NCBI GenBank assembly: GCA_903909375.1
Contig: CAIVVM010000024.1
Location: 27,888 to 91,887, forward strand
Direction of reading: 5' to 3'
DNA length: 64,000 nt
Source of the DNA: an uncultured Alphaproteobacteria bacterium
Lineage (GTDB): Bacteria > Pseudomonadota > Alphaproteobacteria > Caulobacterales > Caulobacteraceae
Part shown: positions 52,047-59,528 of the stretch, one piece after another
Layout: the number at the start of each line of letters is the position of its first letter
Numbering within the stretch: the stretch's first letter is position 1
Notes under the pieces: generated by a model
What the model saw: only the letters and a program-made list of their open reading frames with translations
Told to the model about the DNA's origin: nothing
Database searches by the model: none
Position numbers and translations under genes: made by a program

Positions 52047-52945
52047 ACGCGATGGCGACTGTACCTGCAGACCCTGAGGCCCTGTCCCAACTCGACAGCA
52101 AGGCCCTGATGCGGCTGGAGAACGAGATCGCCCAGCGCTTCATGGGCGGCGTGCCCTGGGGTTCCGTCGCCTGGGGCCTGGGAAATCTGGTCGTCTGGCT
52201 GTCGCTGTGGCCTCTGACCTTTCTCGGCATCCTGCCGCTCTGGGTCGCATTCCCCATCGCCACCCTGAATGTCGCCCTCAGCTACCTGCCGTCGCATGAG
52301 GCGCAACACGACATCATCGCCAGGCCTGGAACGCGTCTGCGCTGGCTGAATGAGCTGGTGGGCTTCGTCTCCACGATTCCCCTGGTTCTCCCCTATCGTG
52401 TGCTGAAGCTGACGCACATGGAGCACCACAAACACACCAACGACCCGGTGCTCGACCCCGACATCCGCACCAAGGCGCCCAACGCCTGGGCTTTCCTTCG
52501 CAACAGCCTGGCCTATCGCCAGCCAAGAGCCGCTGCGAGCGATCCGTATGGAGTAGCGCTGGCCCGGATCGGCGGACCGCAGGCGGCGCTGGCCCGGCGC
52601 GACGCGCTGGTGATGCAGCTCGGCTATCTGGCGATCCTGTTTACGGCGGCCTGGACCGGGCACGCGCTGGAGGCCGCGCTGCTCTGGTGGCTGCCGCGCC
52701 ACATCGCCCAGACCTATATCGGGTTCTTCCTGTCCTGGGCGCCGCATCACCCGGCCCAGGAAACCGGCCGCTACCGCGATACGCGCGGATTCCGCAGCGC
52801 GGTCGGCAACATCGGGTCCATGGGGATGCAGTTCCACATCATCCATCACCTGCACCCGCGCATCCCGCTGATGCGGACGCCCGCCGCCTACTGGGCCCTG
52901 CGGCCAGTGCTGCAGGCGCGGGGCTGCGAACTCTCCGGCCTCTAG
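52037..52945 (+). CDS. fatty acid desaturase-like membrane di-iron enzyme
   Basis: This 302-residue membrane protein has three histidine boxes of membrane di-iron oxygenases: 'SHEAQHD' (HxxxH) near 85, 'HMEHHKHTND' (HxxHH) near 130 and 'FHIIHHLHPR' (HxxHH) near 272, with further histidines in 'WAPHHPAQ'. The family includes acyl-lipid desaturases and carotenoid hydroxylases/ketolases. The ATG at 52037 and another at 52043 are both possible. It follows a small membrane protein gene with overlap. The substrate is unknown; a sterol, carotenoid or acyl chain is plausible. Confidence 0.85.
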   Translation: MDMNAMATVPADPEALSQLDSKALMRLENEIAQRFMGGVPWGSVAWGLGNLVVWLSLWPLTFLGILPLWVAFPIATLNVALSYLPSHEAQHDIIARPGTRLRWLNELVGFVSTIPLVLPYRVLKLTHMEHHKHTNDPVLDPDIRTKAPNAWAFLRNSLAYRQPRAAASDPYGVALARIGGPQAALARRDALVMQLGYLAILFTAAWTGHALEAALLWWLPRHIAQTYIGFFLSWAPHHPAQETGRYRDTRGFRSAVGNIGSMGMQFHIIHHLHPRIPLMRTPAAYWALRPVLQARGCELSGL

Positions 52946-53006
52946 AAGCCGGCCCTGCAGACCAGCCGGGTCATGGACATCAATCCAGGAACGAGGGACC
53001 GACGAC

Positions 53007-53762
53007 ATGGCCACCAACACGTCCGAGCAGCAGGGCGCGCCGGGAAGCGTTCTGATTGTTGGTGTCGGCGCATCGCGCGGGGTCGGCGCGGCTGTGGCGC
53101 GCCGGTTCGCGCGCGAAGGCCATCCCGTGGTGATCGCCGGGCGGAGTATCGAGAAACTGAGCGCCACCGCCGCCGAGCTGGAAGCCTCGGGCGCCCGCGT
53201 CGCCATGGTCGTGGGTGACGCCGCCCTGGCCGAGGACGCAAAGCGGTTTGTCGCCGCCGCCAGGGCGCTGGGGCCGCTGGCGGTGGTGGTCCACAATGCC
53301 GGCAGCAACAATCCGGCGCCGTTCCTTAAGGTCAGCGAGGCGCGGTTTGAAGGCCACTGGCGCGAGCACACACTCGGTGGCTTCCACACCGCCCAGGCGT
53401 CCATCCCGGTCTTTCTGGAGCAGGGTGGCGGCACCCTCATCTTTACCGGCGCCTCCGGAAGCCTGAGGGGCAAGGCCAATTTCGCGCCCTTCGCAGCCGC
53501 CAAGGCCGGCCTGCGCGCCCTGGCCCAGAGCCTGGCGCGCGAGTTCGGGCCGCAGAACATCCATGTCGGCCACGTGATCATCGACGGCGGCATTGCCGGC
53601 GACCGGCTGCTGACCCTCGTGCCCGGTCTGCAGGCGCAAAGGGGGCCGGACGGGATGCTGGAAATCGACGCCATCGCCGAGGCTTATTACGTCCTGCACG
53701 CCCAGCACCGCAGCGCCTGGACCCTTGAGCTGGACCTGCGTCCGTGGTCCGAAAATTTCTAG
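53007..53762 (+). CDS. SDR family protein with Tyr-to-Phe change in the active site
   Basis: This 251-residue short-chain dehydrogenase-like protein has the cofactor loop 'IVGVGASRGVGAAVARRFA' (17-35), 'VHNAGSNN' near 95 and 'FTGASGS' near 146. The catalytic tetrad segment reads FAAAK (162-166), with Phe where the Tyr of YxxxK is normally essential; the lysine is kept. The protein may bind nucleotide without classical dehydrogenase activity, or use another acid. It has no signal peptide and starts ATG after GAGGGA. It lies 61 bases after the desaturase gene on the same strand. Confidence 0.85.
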   Translation: MATNTSEQQGAPGSVLIVGVGASRGVGAAVARRFAREGHPVVIAGRSIEKLSATAAELEASGARVAMVVGDAALAEDAKRFVAAARALGPLAVVVHNAGSNNPAPFLKVSEARFEGHWREHTLGGFHTAQASIPVFLEQGGGTLIFTGASGSLRGKANFAPFAAAKAGLRALAQSLAREFGPQNIHVGHVIIDGGIAGDRLLTLVPGLQAQRGPDGMLEIDAIAEAYYVLHAQHRSAWTLELDLRPWSENF

Positions 53763-53832
53763 CGCGGGTCGGCTTGAGGCGGACTCGGGTTAAGGCGCGC
53801 CTGTGCTCCAAACACACTGAAGCGGACAGCCC

Positions 53833-55209
53833 CTAGGCGCCCGGCGCAGCAGGCTTCGGACCCCAGGGTGTCATCGCCACTGACGCGGCGGTCACAACGC
53901 CCATCACCACCATGCCGGCCGCGACCAGGGCGAACAGGCTCCATGACGGTGCGCTGTTGGCCACCAGGATCCAGCCTCCAGCCGCAACGACCGCCATCCG
54001 CGCCGTCCCCGCCAGCAACGGCCCCATGATCCGCCCCGCTCCTTGAGAGGCGAAGTAGAGCGCCAGGCCAAGGCCGAAGAAGGCGAACGTCGGACCGGCG
54101 AAGTGCAGGTAGAGCGCTGCCGCCGTGCGCACCGCCGGATCTTCTGTGAAGATCGAAACCCACAGGTCCGGCGCCAGGCTGAGCACGATGCCGACAGTCC
54201 CCAGTCCGGCCGCGCCCATGGCGCCTGCTGTCCACGCCACCCGCCGCGCGCGGGCTACGTCGCCCGACCCGATCGCCAGCCCCACCATCGGGATCGAGGC
54301 CACGCCCACAGAGAACGCGATTGGCACCAGCAGGAATTCCAGCCGCGAGCCGATGCCGTAGCCGGCCAGGGTCTCAACCCCGAAGCGGGCGGCGATGGCT
54401 GTGATGATCAATACCGTTGCCACTGTCTGGATCGGTGACAGGAGGGCCGGGCCGCCCACCTTCAGGATATCCATGAAGAGATCGCGCCGCAGCGGGCCGA
54501 TCACCTGCAGCCTCACCTTGGCCGTCGGAGACCGCAGCATCAGATAGAGCAGCACCACGCTGAGCACCGAGGTGGTCACCTGGCCAAGACCCACCCCAGC
54601 GATCCCCAGCTGCGGCGCGGGGCCCCAGCCGAAGCAGAGCGCGCCGCCCACCACCACCTGCAGGGCCGCGCCGGCCATCATGATGGCCGATGGGCCGACC
54701 ATGTTGCCGGAGCCCCTCAACACCGAGGCCAGGATATTGACCATCCACAGCGCCGAGGCCGCCGCAAAAACGATCCCGGCGTAGAGCGCCGCCAGCCTTA
54801 ACGTTTCGCCGCGCCCGCCGAGGATGTGGAAGATTGCGCCACCGAATACCGTCAACAGAAGTGTGAAGAGCAGACCCATGGTGAGGCCGATCACCGTAGC
54901 GTGCCGGGCCAGCGCCTCGGCGCGATCGACGTCGCCCCCGCCCAGCGCCCGGCTGATCGCCGAGGAGACGCCCCCGCCCATCGCGCCCGCGCTCATCATA
55001 CCCATCAGCATGATCAGCGGCAGCACCAGCGCCGCCGCCGCCAGGGCCTCGGCCCCCAGCCGACCGATGTAGACCGTCTCGGCGATCGAAACGGCGGTGG
55101 TGGCCATCATCCCCAAGAGATTGGGCGCCGCCAGCTTCGCCAGCGTGGGCGCCACGGGGGCGATCAGCAGTGGGTGGATGGCGCGCGCGGCGGAAGGAAC
55201 GTCAGACAT
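53833..55209 (-). CDS. MATE family multidrug/metabolite efflux transporter
   Basis: This 458-residue protein has 12 hydrophobic segments in two related halves. The first half has 'LAAPNLLGMMATTAVSIAETVYIGRLGAEALAAAALVLPL' (in part), the typical MATE start. The second half has 'LKVGGPALLSPIQTVATVLI' and 'GYGIGSRLEFLLVPIAFSVGVASIPMVGLAIG' (in part). The family exports cationic compounds in exchange for protons or sodium ions. It is convergent with the SDR gene and has its own upstream gap of about 280 bases, which contains a DUF1080 gene fragment. Confidence 0.9.
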   Translation of the reverse strand: MSDVPSAARAIHPLLIAPVAPTLAKLAAPNLLGMMATTAVSIAETVYIGRLGAEALAAAALVLPLIMLMGMMSAGAMGGGVSSAISRALGGGDVDRAEALARHATVIGLTMGLLFTLLLTVFGGAIFHILGGRGETLRLAALYAGIVFAAASALWMVNILASVLRGSGNMVGPSAIMMAGAALQVVVGGALCFGWGPAPQLGIAGVGLGQVTTSVLSVVLLYLMLRSPTAKVRLQVIGPLRRDLFMDILKVGGPALLSPIQTVATVLIITAIAARFGVETLAGYGIGSRLEFLLVPIAFSVGVASIPMVGLAIGSGDVARARRVAWTAGAMGAAGLGTVGIVLSLAPDLWVSIFTEDPAVRTAAALYLHFAGPTFAFFGLGLALYFASQGAGRIMGPLLAGTARMAVVAAGGWILVANSAPSWSLFALVAAGMVVMGVVTAASVAMTPWGPKPAAPGA

Positions 55210-55316
55210 TGCCTACCCTAACGCCGTTCAACTGATCACTGATAGGCAGGAAATCTGCGAACGCTTCCAAAGGAGCCGCGACGCCCCTCAGAACACAGTC
55301 TAACGCCGGGAGCGGA

Positions 55317-55415
55317 TCACCTGCTCCTGATATCCCTGAACTCGATCGGGTGGCCCTCGTACTGGAACGCGATGTGGCCTTCTGTGACCGGCAGTACCGG
55401 TCCGAGGCGACGGCG
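55317..55415 (-). pseudogene. 3' fragment of a DUF1080 gene
   Basis: The minus-strand frame ending with TGA at 55317-55319 translates to about 32 residues that include PVLPVTEGHIAFQYEGHPIEF followed by RDI in slightly diverged form. They match the last part of the intact DUF1080 gene at 58555 (VLPVTEGYIALQSEGHPIEF), with about 80% identity at DNA level over the block near 55322-55395. The rest of the gene is missing. The gap 55210-55491 otherwise shows nothing. Confidence 0.8.
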
Positions 55416-55491
55416 CCCCGCCGTTGCCGCAGTTTGATTGATGATCTCCCGTGCGGCTGGAACAGGACATTCCAGGCGAGGTCGGCGTTGT

Positions 55492-56304
55492 TCAGACCGA
55501 GACCATGACCTTCAGGAACGTCGCTGGTATCGAAGTCCTGTTCGGGTCACCGCTGCGGTTCTGTGTCCGGAACAGATCCTCAAGTTCCCGCAGCAGGTCA
55601 GGCCCTCGGCCTTGCGTCTCCGCCGCAGCGAAGGCGTTCATCGTCGGCCCGTAGTAGTTGCGGAAGTCTTCCAGCAATTCCTCGGGCGCGCCGGGATGCT
55701 CAAAGACATAGTCGCACCTGGCGAATGCCACGCAGTCCTTCGGGATGCCCGCGCCCGCAAACCGCTCGATCACCGTATCTTCGAGACCCCAGGTCATCGG
55801 GCTGATGAAGCCCTCCGGCGGCGGGGGCGAATAGGCCGCGCTGATCTTCAGAATCTGCGCGACCAGCGTCGGGTCGTTGGGGATCCAGTTGCCCATCACG
55901 ATTCGCCCGCCTGGCCGGGTCACCCTGACCATTTCGCGGGCAACGTCGCTCGGCCGTGGTGCGAACATGGCGCCGAAGATGCTGACCACCAGATCGAAGG
56001 CGTCATCCGCAAGACCTTGCAGATTTGATGCATCGCCCTCCTGGAACCGGCAGTTGGCAAGGCCCTCGGCCCGGACGCGTTGATTACCGGCCTCGACCAG
56101 ATTTGCCGCGATATCCACACCCAGCACCTCAGCGCCGGCTCTGGCGGCCGGCAGAGCCGTCGTGCCGTCGCCACAACCGAGATCCAGGACCCGTAGCCCG
56201 GGCGTAACACCCAGGTCTCGGATCAATGCCTCCCCGCTGGCGCGCATGCCCCGCGCGATCCGTGTGAAGTCGCCCTTCTCCCAGAGCGCCTTGTTGGGGT
56301 TCAC
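55492..56304 (-). CDS. class I SAM-dependent methyltransferase
   Basis: This 270-residue protein has SAM motif I 'LRVLDLGCGDGTTALPAARAGAEVLGVDIA' near 38, 'RFQEGDASNL' near 83, 'FDLVVSIFGAMFAPRPSDVAREMVRVTRPGGRIVMGNW' near 100-135 (in part), and a C-terminal 'AGAPEELLEDFRNYYGPTMNAF'-like tail. The pattern is that of Methyltransf_11/25 small-molecule methyltransferases. It starts with GTG overlapping the cupin stop (GTGA), so upstream extension of the frame is antisense noise. It is translationally coupled with the exported cupin gene. The substrate is unknown. Confidence 0.87.
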   Translation of the reverse strand: MNPNKALWEKGDFTRIARGMRASGEALIRDLGVTPGLRVLDLGCGDGTTALPAARAGAEVLGVDIAANLVEAGNQRVRAEGLANCRFQEGDASNLQGLADDAFDLVVSIFGAMFAPRPSDVAREMVRVTRPGGRIVMGNWIPNDPTLVAQILKISAAYSPPPPEGFISPMTWGLEDTVIERFAGAGIPKDCVAFARCDYVFEHPGAPEELLEDFRNYYGPTMNAFAAAETQGRGPDLLRELEDLFRTQNRSGDPNRTSIPATFLKVMVSV

Positions 56305-56783
56305 TTCAGCGCCCCTGTGAAAGCGATTGCGTCCACCGGACCTTCGAAGGCGATGAACAATGTGCAGGGCCCGGCGCCCTTGCAGGTGGCCACGTGCGGC
56401 AGCCCGCCCGGGCCGTAGGCGTACTCGCCGGGGGTTACGTCCTCGGCGGAGGAACCCTGGTAGCGGAGGCTGAGTTGGCCTTCGACCAGCACGATGCGCT
56501 CTGGCGAGGTATGGGAGTGAGGCGGGATCGTGTAGCCGCCCGGCACACGCAGGAACACATCGGCGTTGGGTTTGGCCGGGTCGCCATTCAGGACAGCGAT
56601 CTGACATCCGGCCGGAAAGATCGGCGGGCAGGGCCCCCACTGAAGCGCGGAGTTCACCGTCGCCGTGACCGGCTTTGCTGCCGGAGCGGCCTGGACGCCG
56701 CTAGTCGCGCCGGTGAAAATCAGGGCGCCGATCCCGATCGCCAAAGCCGCGCCGCATCTCGTTCTGTGGGTGATCATCATCAT
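56301..56783 (-). CDS. exported cupin-domain protein
   Basis: This 160-residue protein has a signal peptide (1 to about 32, ending SGVQA). The cupin core has 'PGGYTIPPHSHTSPERIVLVEGQLSLRY' near 80-107, with metal-binding H-x-H and E, and a second motif 'PGEYAYGPGGLPHVATCKG' near 118. A cysteine pair in 'WGPCPPIFPAGCQIAVL' may form a disulfide in the periplasm. Single-domain cupins of this kind bind metals and act as dioxygenases or ligand sensors. It is the first gene of an operon with a methyltransferase and is divergent from the winged-helix regulator at 56916, which may control it. Confidence 0.87.
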   Translation of the reverse strand: MMMITHRTRCGAALAIGIGALIFTGATSGVQAAPAAKPVTATVNSALQWGPCPPIFPAGCQIAVLNGDPAKPNADVFLRVPGGYTIPPHSHTSPERIVLVEGQLSLRYQGSSAEDVTPGEYAYGPGGLPHVATCKGAGPCTLFIAFEGPVDAIAFTGALK

Positions 56784-56860
56784 AAGCTCTCCCGGTTTTC
56801 AGAGGGCCCCGAAACGATCGGGGTCTGAACCCACACCTAGCCGGCGTCAGGCCCGATGGC

Positions 56861-56904
56861 TTGGAGACGGTCTGGAGATCACTTGAAGATCGTCTGGAGA
56901 TTTG
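56861..56904. promoter_or_regulatory. four tandem 11-bp direct repeats, putative regulator binding array
   Basis: Consecutive 11-mers TTGGAGACGGT, CTGGAGATCAC, TTGAAGATCGT and CTGGAGATTTG share yTGgAGA at exactly 11-base spacing, ending 11 bases before the regulator start. OmpR-type winged-helix proteins commonly bind such in-phase direct repeats, so autoregulation is likely. Confidence 0.55.
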
Positions 56905-56915
56905 AGCTATTATCA

Positions 56916-58469
56916 ATGGCGATGATCTATCGGTTTGCCCAATACGAGCTGGATGCTGCCCGGGTTGAGCTGCGCGCCGGGGGCGTGGCGGTTGCCGTAG
57001 AGCCTCAGGTCTTCGCCCTGTTGCGACTTCTCATCGAGAACCGCGGCCGGGTGGTGACGAAGGACGAGATCGTCGAAAAGGTCTGGAGCGGTCGGTTCGT
57101 CTCGGACTCGGCTATCTCAAGTCGGGTCAAATCCGCCCGCCAGGCCATCGGCGACGATGGCCGCGCCCAGGCCTTGATCCGTACGGTTCACGGCATTGGC
57201 TTCGCCTTCGCGGCCGATGTCACCTCACACCCGGCGGCGGTGATCATTCAGCAGGATGTACCGGCGCCCACCGAACCGCTTCAGGATTCACGACCCAGCA
57301 TCGCGGTGCTGCCCTTCCGTCTTGTAGGCTCGACCGAGACCGCGTTCCCGATCGCTGATGCGCTGCCCCAGGATCTCATCACCGAGTTGTCGCGTCTCCA
57401 CTGGTTGCTGGTGATCGCGCGGGGCTCGTCGTTCCAGTTCAGAGGCGCCGAAACGAGCCTGGAAGCCGTGCGGCGGAAGCTGAATGTCAGGTACTGCCTG
57501 TCCGGCGTCGTCGAGATGTCAGGTCAGACTCTCGCCGTTTCCGTTGAACTCAGCGACACGCAGACCGGCGGCATAATCTGGAGCGAGCGGTTTCGCGCTG
57601 ACCTCGGAGCGATCCACGAGATCCGCGACCGGATCATCGCGGCGGTGACCAGCGCCGTGGAAGTCCGGATTCTCTTCAACGAGGCGCAGCGGGCGCGCTT
57701 CAAGGCGCCGGAGAACCTCGACGCCTGGTCAGCCTATCACCTGGGCCTGCATCACATGTATCGCTTCAACAAGCTGGACAATGAGATCGCAACCGGCCTG
57801 TTCGAGCGCGCCGCCGCCATGGAGCCGGGCTTTGCGCGGGCCTATGCCGGACTGTCGTTCACCCACTTCCAGAGCGCGTTCTTGCGCTATTCGGACGATC
57901 CGGCCGCCATAACGCTGGCGCAACGCTACGCGTCCCAGTGCCTGGAGCGGGACCCGCTGGATCCCTTCGGGCACTTCACCATGGGCCGGGCGCAGTGGCT
58001 CAATGACGATCTCGAGGCCAGCCTGCCCTGGCTGGAGCGGGCCAATGCGCTGAACCCCAGCTATGCCCAGGCCAGATACTCCAGGGGATGGGCCGAAGCC
58101 CTGCTTGGCAGCGCCGAAGCCAGTCAGGTCAACATCGCCGCAGCGCTTGTCCTGAGTCCGCTTGATCCCCTGGTCTATGGCATGCTCGGAGTCCGGGCCA
58201 TGTCGCACCTTGTTCTTGAGGATCAGGCCCAGGCGGCGGAGTGGGCCGAGCGGGCCGCGAACTCACCCGGCGCCCACGCGCTGATCGAAATGATCGCGGC
58301 CGTCTCCCACGGCCTCAATGGCAATGATCTGAAGGCAAACGCCTGGGCCCGATCGGTCAAGGCCCGCGCAGGGCACCTGGACAGCGCCGACTTTCTCCGC
58401 GCGTTTCCGTTTCGCGACCCGCCGACGCGTGAGCGGGTGTCGCGGACGCTTGGAAGGCTGGGCTTCTAG
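56916..58469 (+). CDS. winged-helix (OmpR/CadC-type) regulator with TolB-like and TPR region
   Basis: This is a 517-residue protein. Residues 1-100 form an OmpR-type DNA-binding domain: 'VEPQVFALLRLLIENRGRVVTKDEIVEKVWSGRFVSDSAISSRVKSARQAIGDDG' (in part) and 'LIRTVHGIGFAF'. A linker leads to 'RPSIAVLPFRLVGS' near 128, the start of a TolB-N-like domain also seen in adenylate-cyclase-linked regulators. TPR-like helical repeats follow from about 260 to 500. No transmembrane helix is visible, so it is cytoplasmic, unlike CadC. It probably senses a ligand or protein through its C-terminal half. An array of 11-bp repeats just upstream suggests autoregulation and control of the divergent cupin operon. 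Confidence 0.85.
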   Translation: MAMIYRFAQYELDAARVELRAGGVAVAVEPQVFALLRLLIENRGRVVTKDEIVEKVWSGRFVSDSAISSRVKSARQAIGDDGRAQALIRTVHGIGFAFAADVTSHPAAVIIQQDVPAPTEPLQDSRPSIAVLPFRLVGSTETAFPIADALPQDLITELSRLHWLLVIARGSSFQFRGAETSLEAVRRKLNVRYCLSGVVEMSGQTLAVSVELSDTQTGGIIWSERFRADLGAIHEIRDRIIAAVTSAVEVRILFNEAQRARFKAPENLDAWSAYHLGLHHMYRFNKLDNEIATGLFERAAAMEPGFARAYAGLSFTHFQSAFLRYSDDPAAITLAQRYASQCLERDPLDPFGHFTMGRAQWLNDDLEASLPWLERANALNPSYAQARYSRGWAEALLGSAEASQVNIAAALVLSPLDPLVYGMLGVRAMSHLVLEDQAQAAEWAERAANSPGAHALIEMIAAVSHGLNGNDLKANAWARSVKARAGHLDSADFLRAFPFRDPPTRERVSRTLGRLGF

Positions 58470-58554
58470 ACGGCGTTCCCGGGCGGGCAGGAATGCTCCG
58501 GACAAGCAAACCGGGCCCGGTCCGGGTTTCCGGGCGGCTATACAGCGGGGAGCG

Positions 58555-59370
58555 CTATCTCCGCTGCCGGATCACCTGCACCTGGATATCCCTGAACTCG
58601 ATCGGGTGGCCCTCGCTCTGCAGCGCGATGTAGCCCTCGGTGACCGGCAGGACACCGCCGCGCTCGGCGATCAGGCGGCGCGCATCGGCGGCAGCCATGG
58701 GGTCCGATGCGTCCAGGGCTATGGCGGCGTAGCGGTGAACGACCACGCCATTGATCTTTTCGGTGACGTCGCCGTCAGGGGTCACCTCCAGCTCGAGCGC
58801 CGTCCAGGTTCCGTTGGGAATGGTCGGACCTGAGGAGGTGGTGCAATGAACCGGCTGGCGGACGCCGCCCAGGGTGATGCTGACCCCGGGCGTGCAGACC
58901 GAGCCGGTGGGTCTGGGGCCAGGGCCGTCGGCGCCCAGAATCTGGAATTCTACCGACACCGGGAACGGCTGCCTCAGGCCCATGCTTTCGGCGCTCTGGC
59001 TGTGAAACATCACACCGCTGTTGCCCCGCGCCCAGCCCGGAGTGTCGGGAAGCGGCGGCTCCAGCACCCGGTAGTTGAGACGCAGTCGATAGGCCTTTAA
59101 CGGGGTCTTGTAGAACAGGTGTCCGAACCGCGCGCCGAACCGGTCGTAGCCTGCGTAGGAGACCTGGATCGCGCCGTCCTTCACGATGAAGGTGTTCTGG
59201 AAGTTCTCGCCTGCAGGGTAGCCGACGATCTTGGGGGTCCAGCCGTTCAGGGTCTTGCCGTCGAAGATCGACCGCCAGCGCGGCTCCGCCTGCACCGGGG
59301 AGCCGGCCAGGTTCAGGACCATGGCGGCGGCGCAGAACGCCGCGATCCGGCGTTGATTGTTACCCGTCAT
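58555..59370 (-). CDS. exported DUF1080 protein (3-keto-glycoside hydrolase-like)
   Basis: This 271-residue protein has a signal peptide (1 to about 28, ending PVQAEP). The DUF1080 jelly-roll fold has 'RSIFDGKTLNGWTPK' at the start of the mature protein, 'GNSGVMFHSQ' near 115, 'VEFQILGADGPG' near 140 and 'YIALQSEGHPIEFRDIQVQVI' at the end. The family includes 3-keto-disaccharide hydrolases that split oxidised glycosides without a classical glycosidase mechanism. The start at 59370 has GGGAGAA upstream. It is divergent from the GMC oxidoreductase that would make the keto sugar, with a LacI-type operator between them. Confidence 0.88.
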   Translation of the reverse strand: MTGNNQRRIAAFCAAAMVLNLAGSPVQAEPRWRSIFDGKTLNGWTPKIVGYPAGENFQNTFIVKDGAIQVSYAGYDRFGARFGHLFYKTPLKAYRLRLNYRVLEPPLPDTPGWARGNSGVMFHSQSAESMGLRQPFPVSVEFQILGADGPGPRPTGSVCTPGVSITLGGVRQPVHCTTSSGPTIPNGTWTALELEVTPDGDVTEKINGVVVHRYAAIALDASDPMAAADARRLIAERGGVLPVTEGYIALQSEGHPIEFRDIQVQVIRQRR

Positions 59371-59427
59371 GACGTTCTCCCGGGGGCTGGCCGGCGACCC
59401 TTGAATCGACCGTTCGGCGGGTTGAAA

Positions 59428-59441
59428 TGTAATCGATTTCA
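59428..59441. promoter_or_regulatory. LacI-type operator between DUF1080 and GMC genes
   Basis: TGTAATCGATTTCA is the exact reverse complement of the site at 47313-47326. It sits between the divergent starts (59370 and 59529), where it can control both. Confidence 0.7.
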
Positions 59442-59528
59442 TGGAAGCTTCCAGCGCAATGAGCGGCGGACGTGAAGACCGCTCAATCCGCCCGCCGATT
59501 CCGGAACAGCAGGGCGCAAGGGAGCGAC

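Noticed and set aside
55438..56028. Plus-strand frame of 196 codons over the methyltransferase gene
   Set aside because: It is antisense to a methyltransferase with clear SAM motifs, and the translation has no protein-like pattern.
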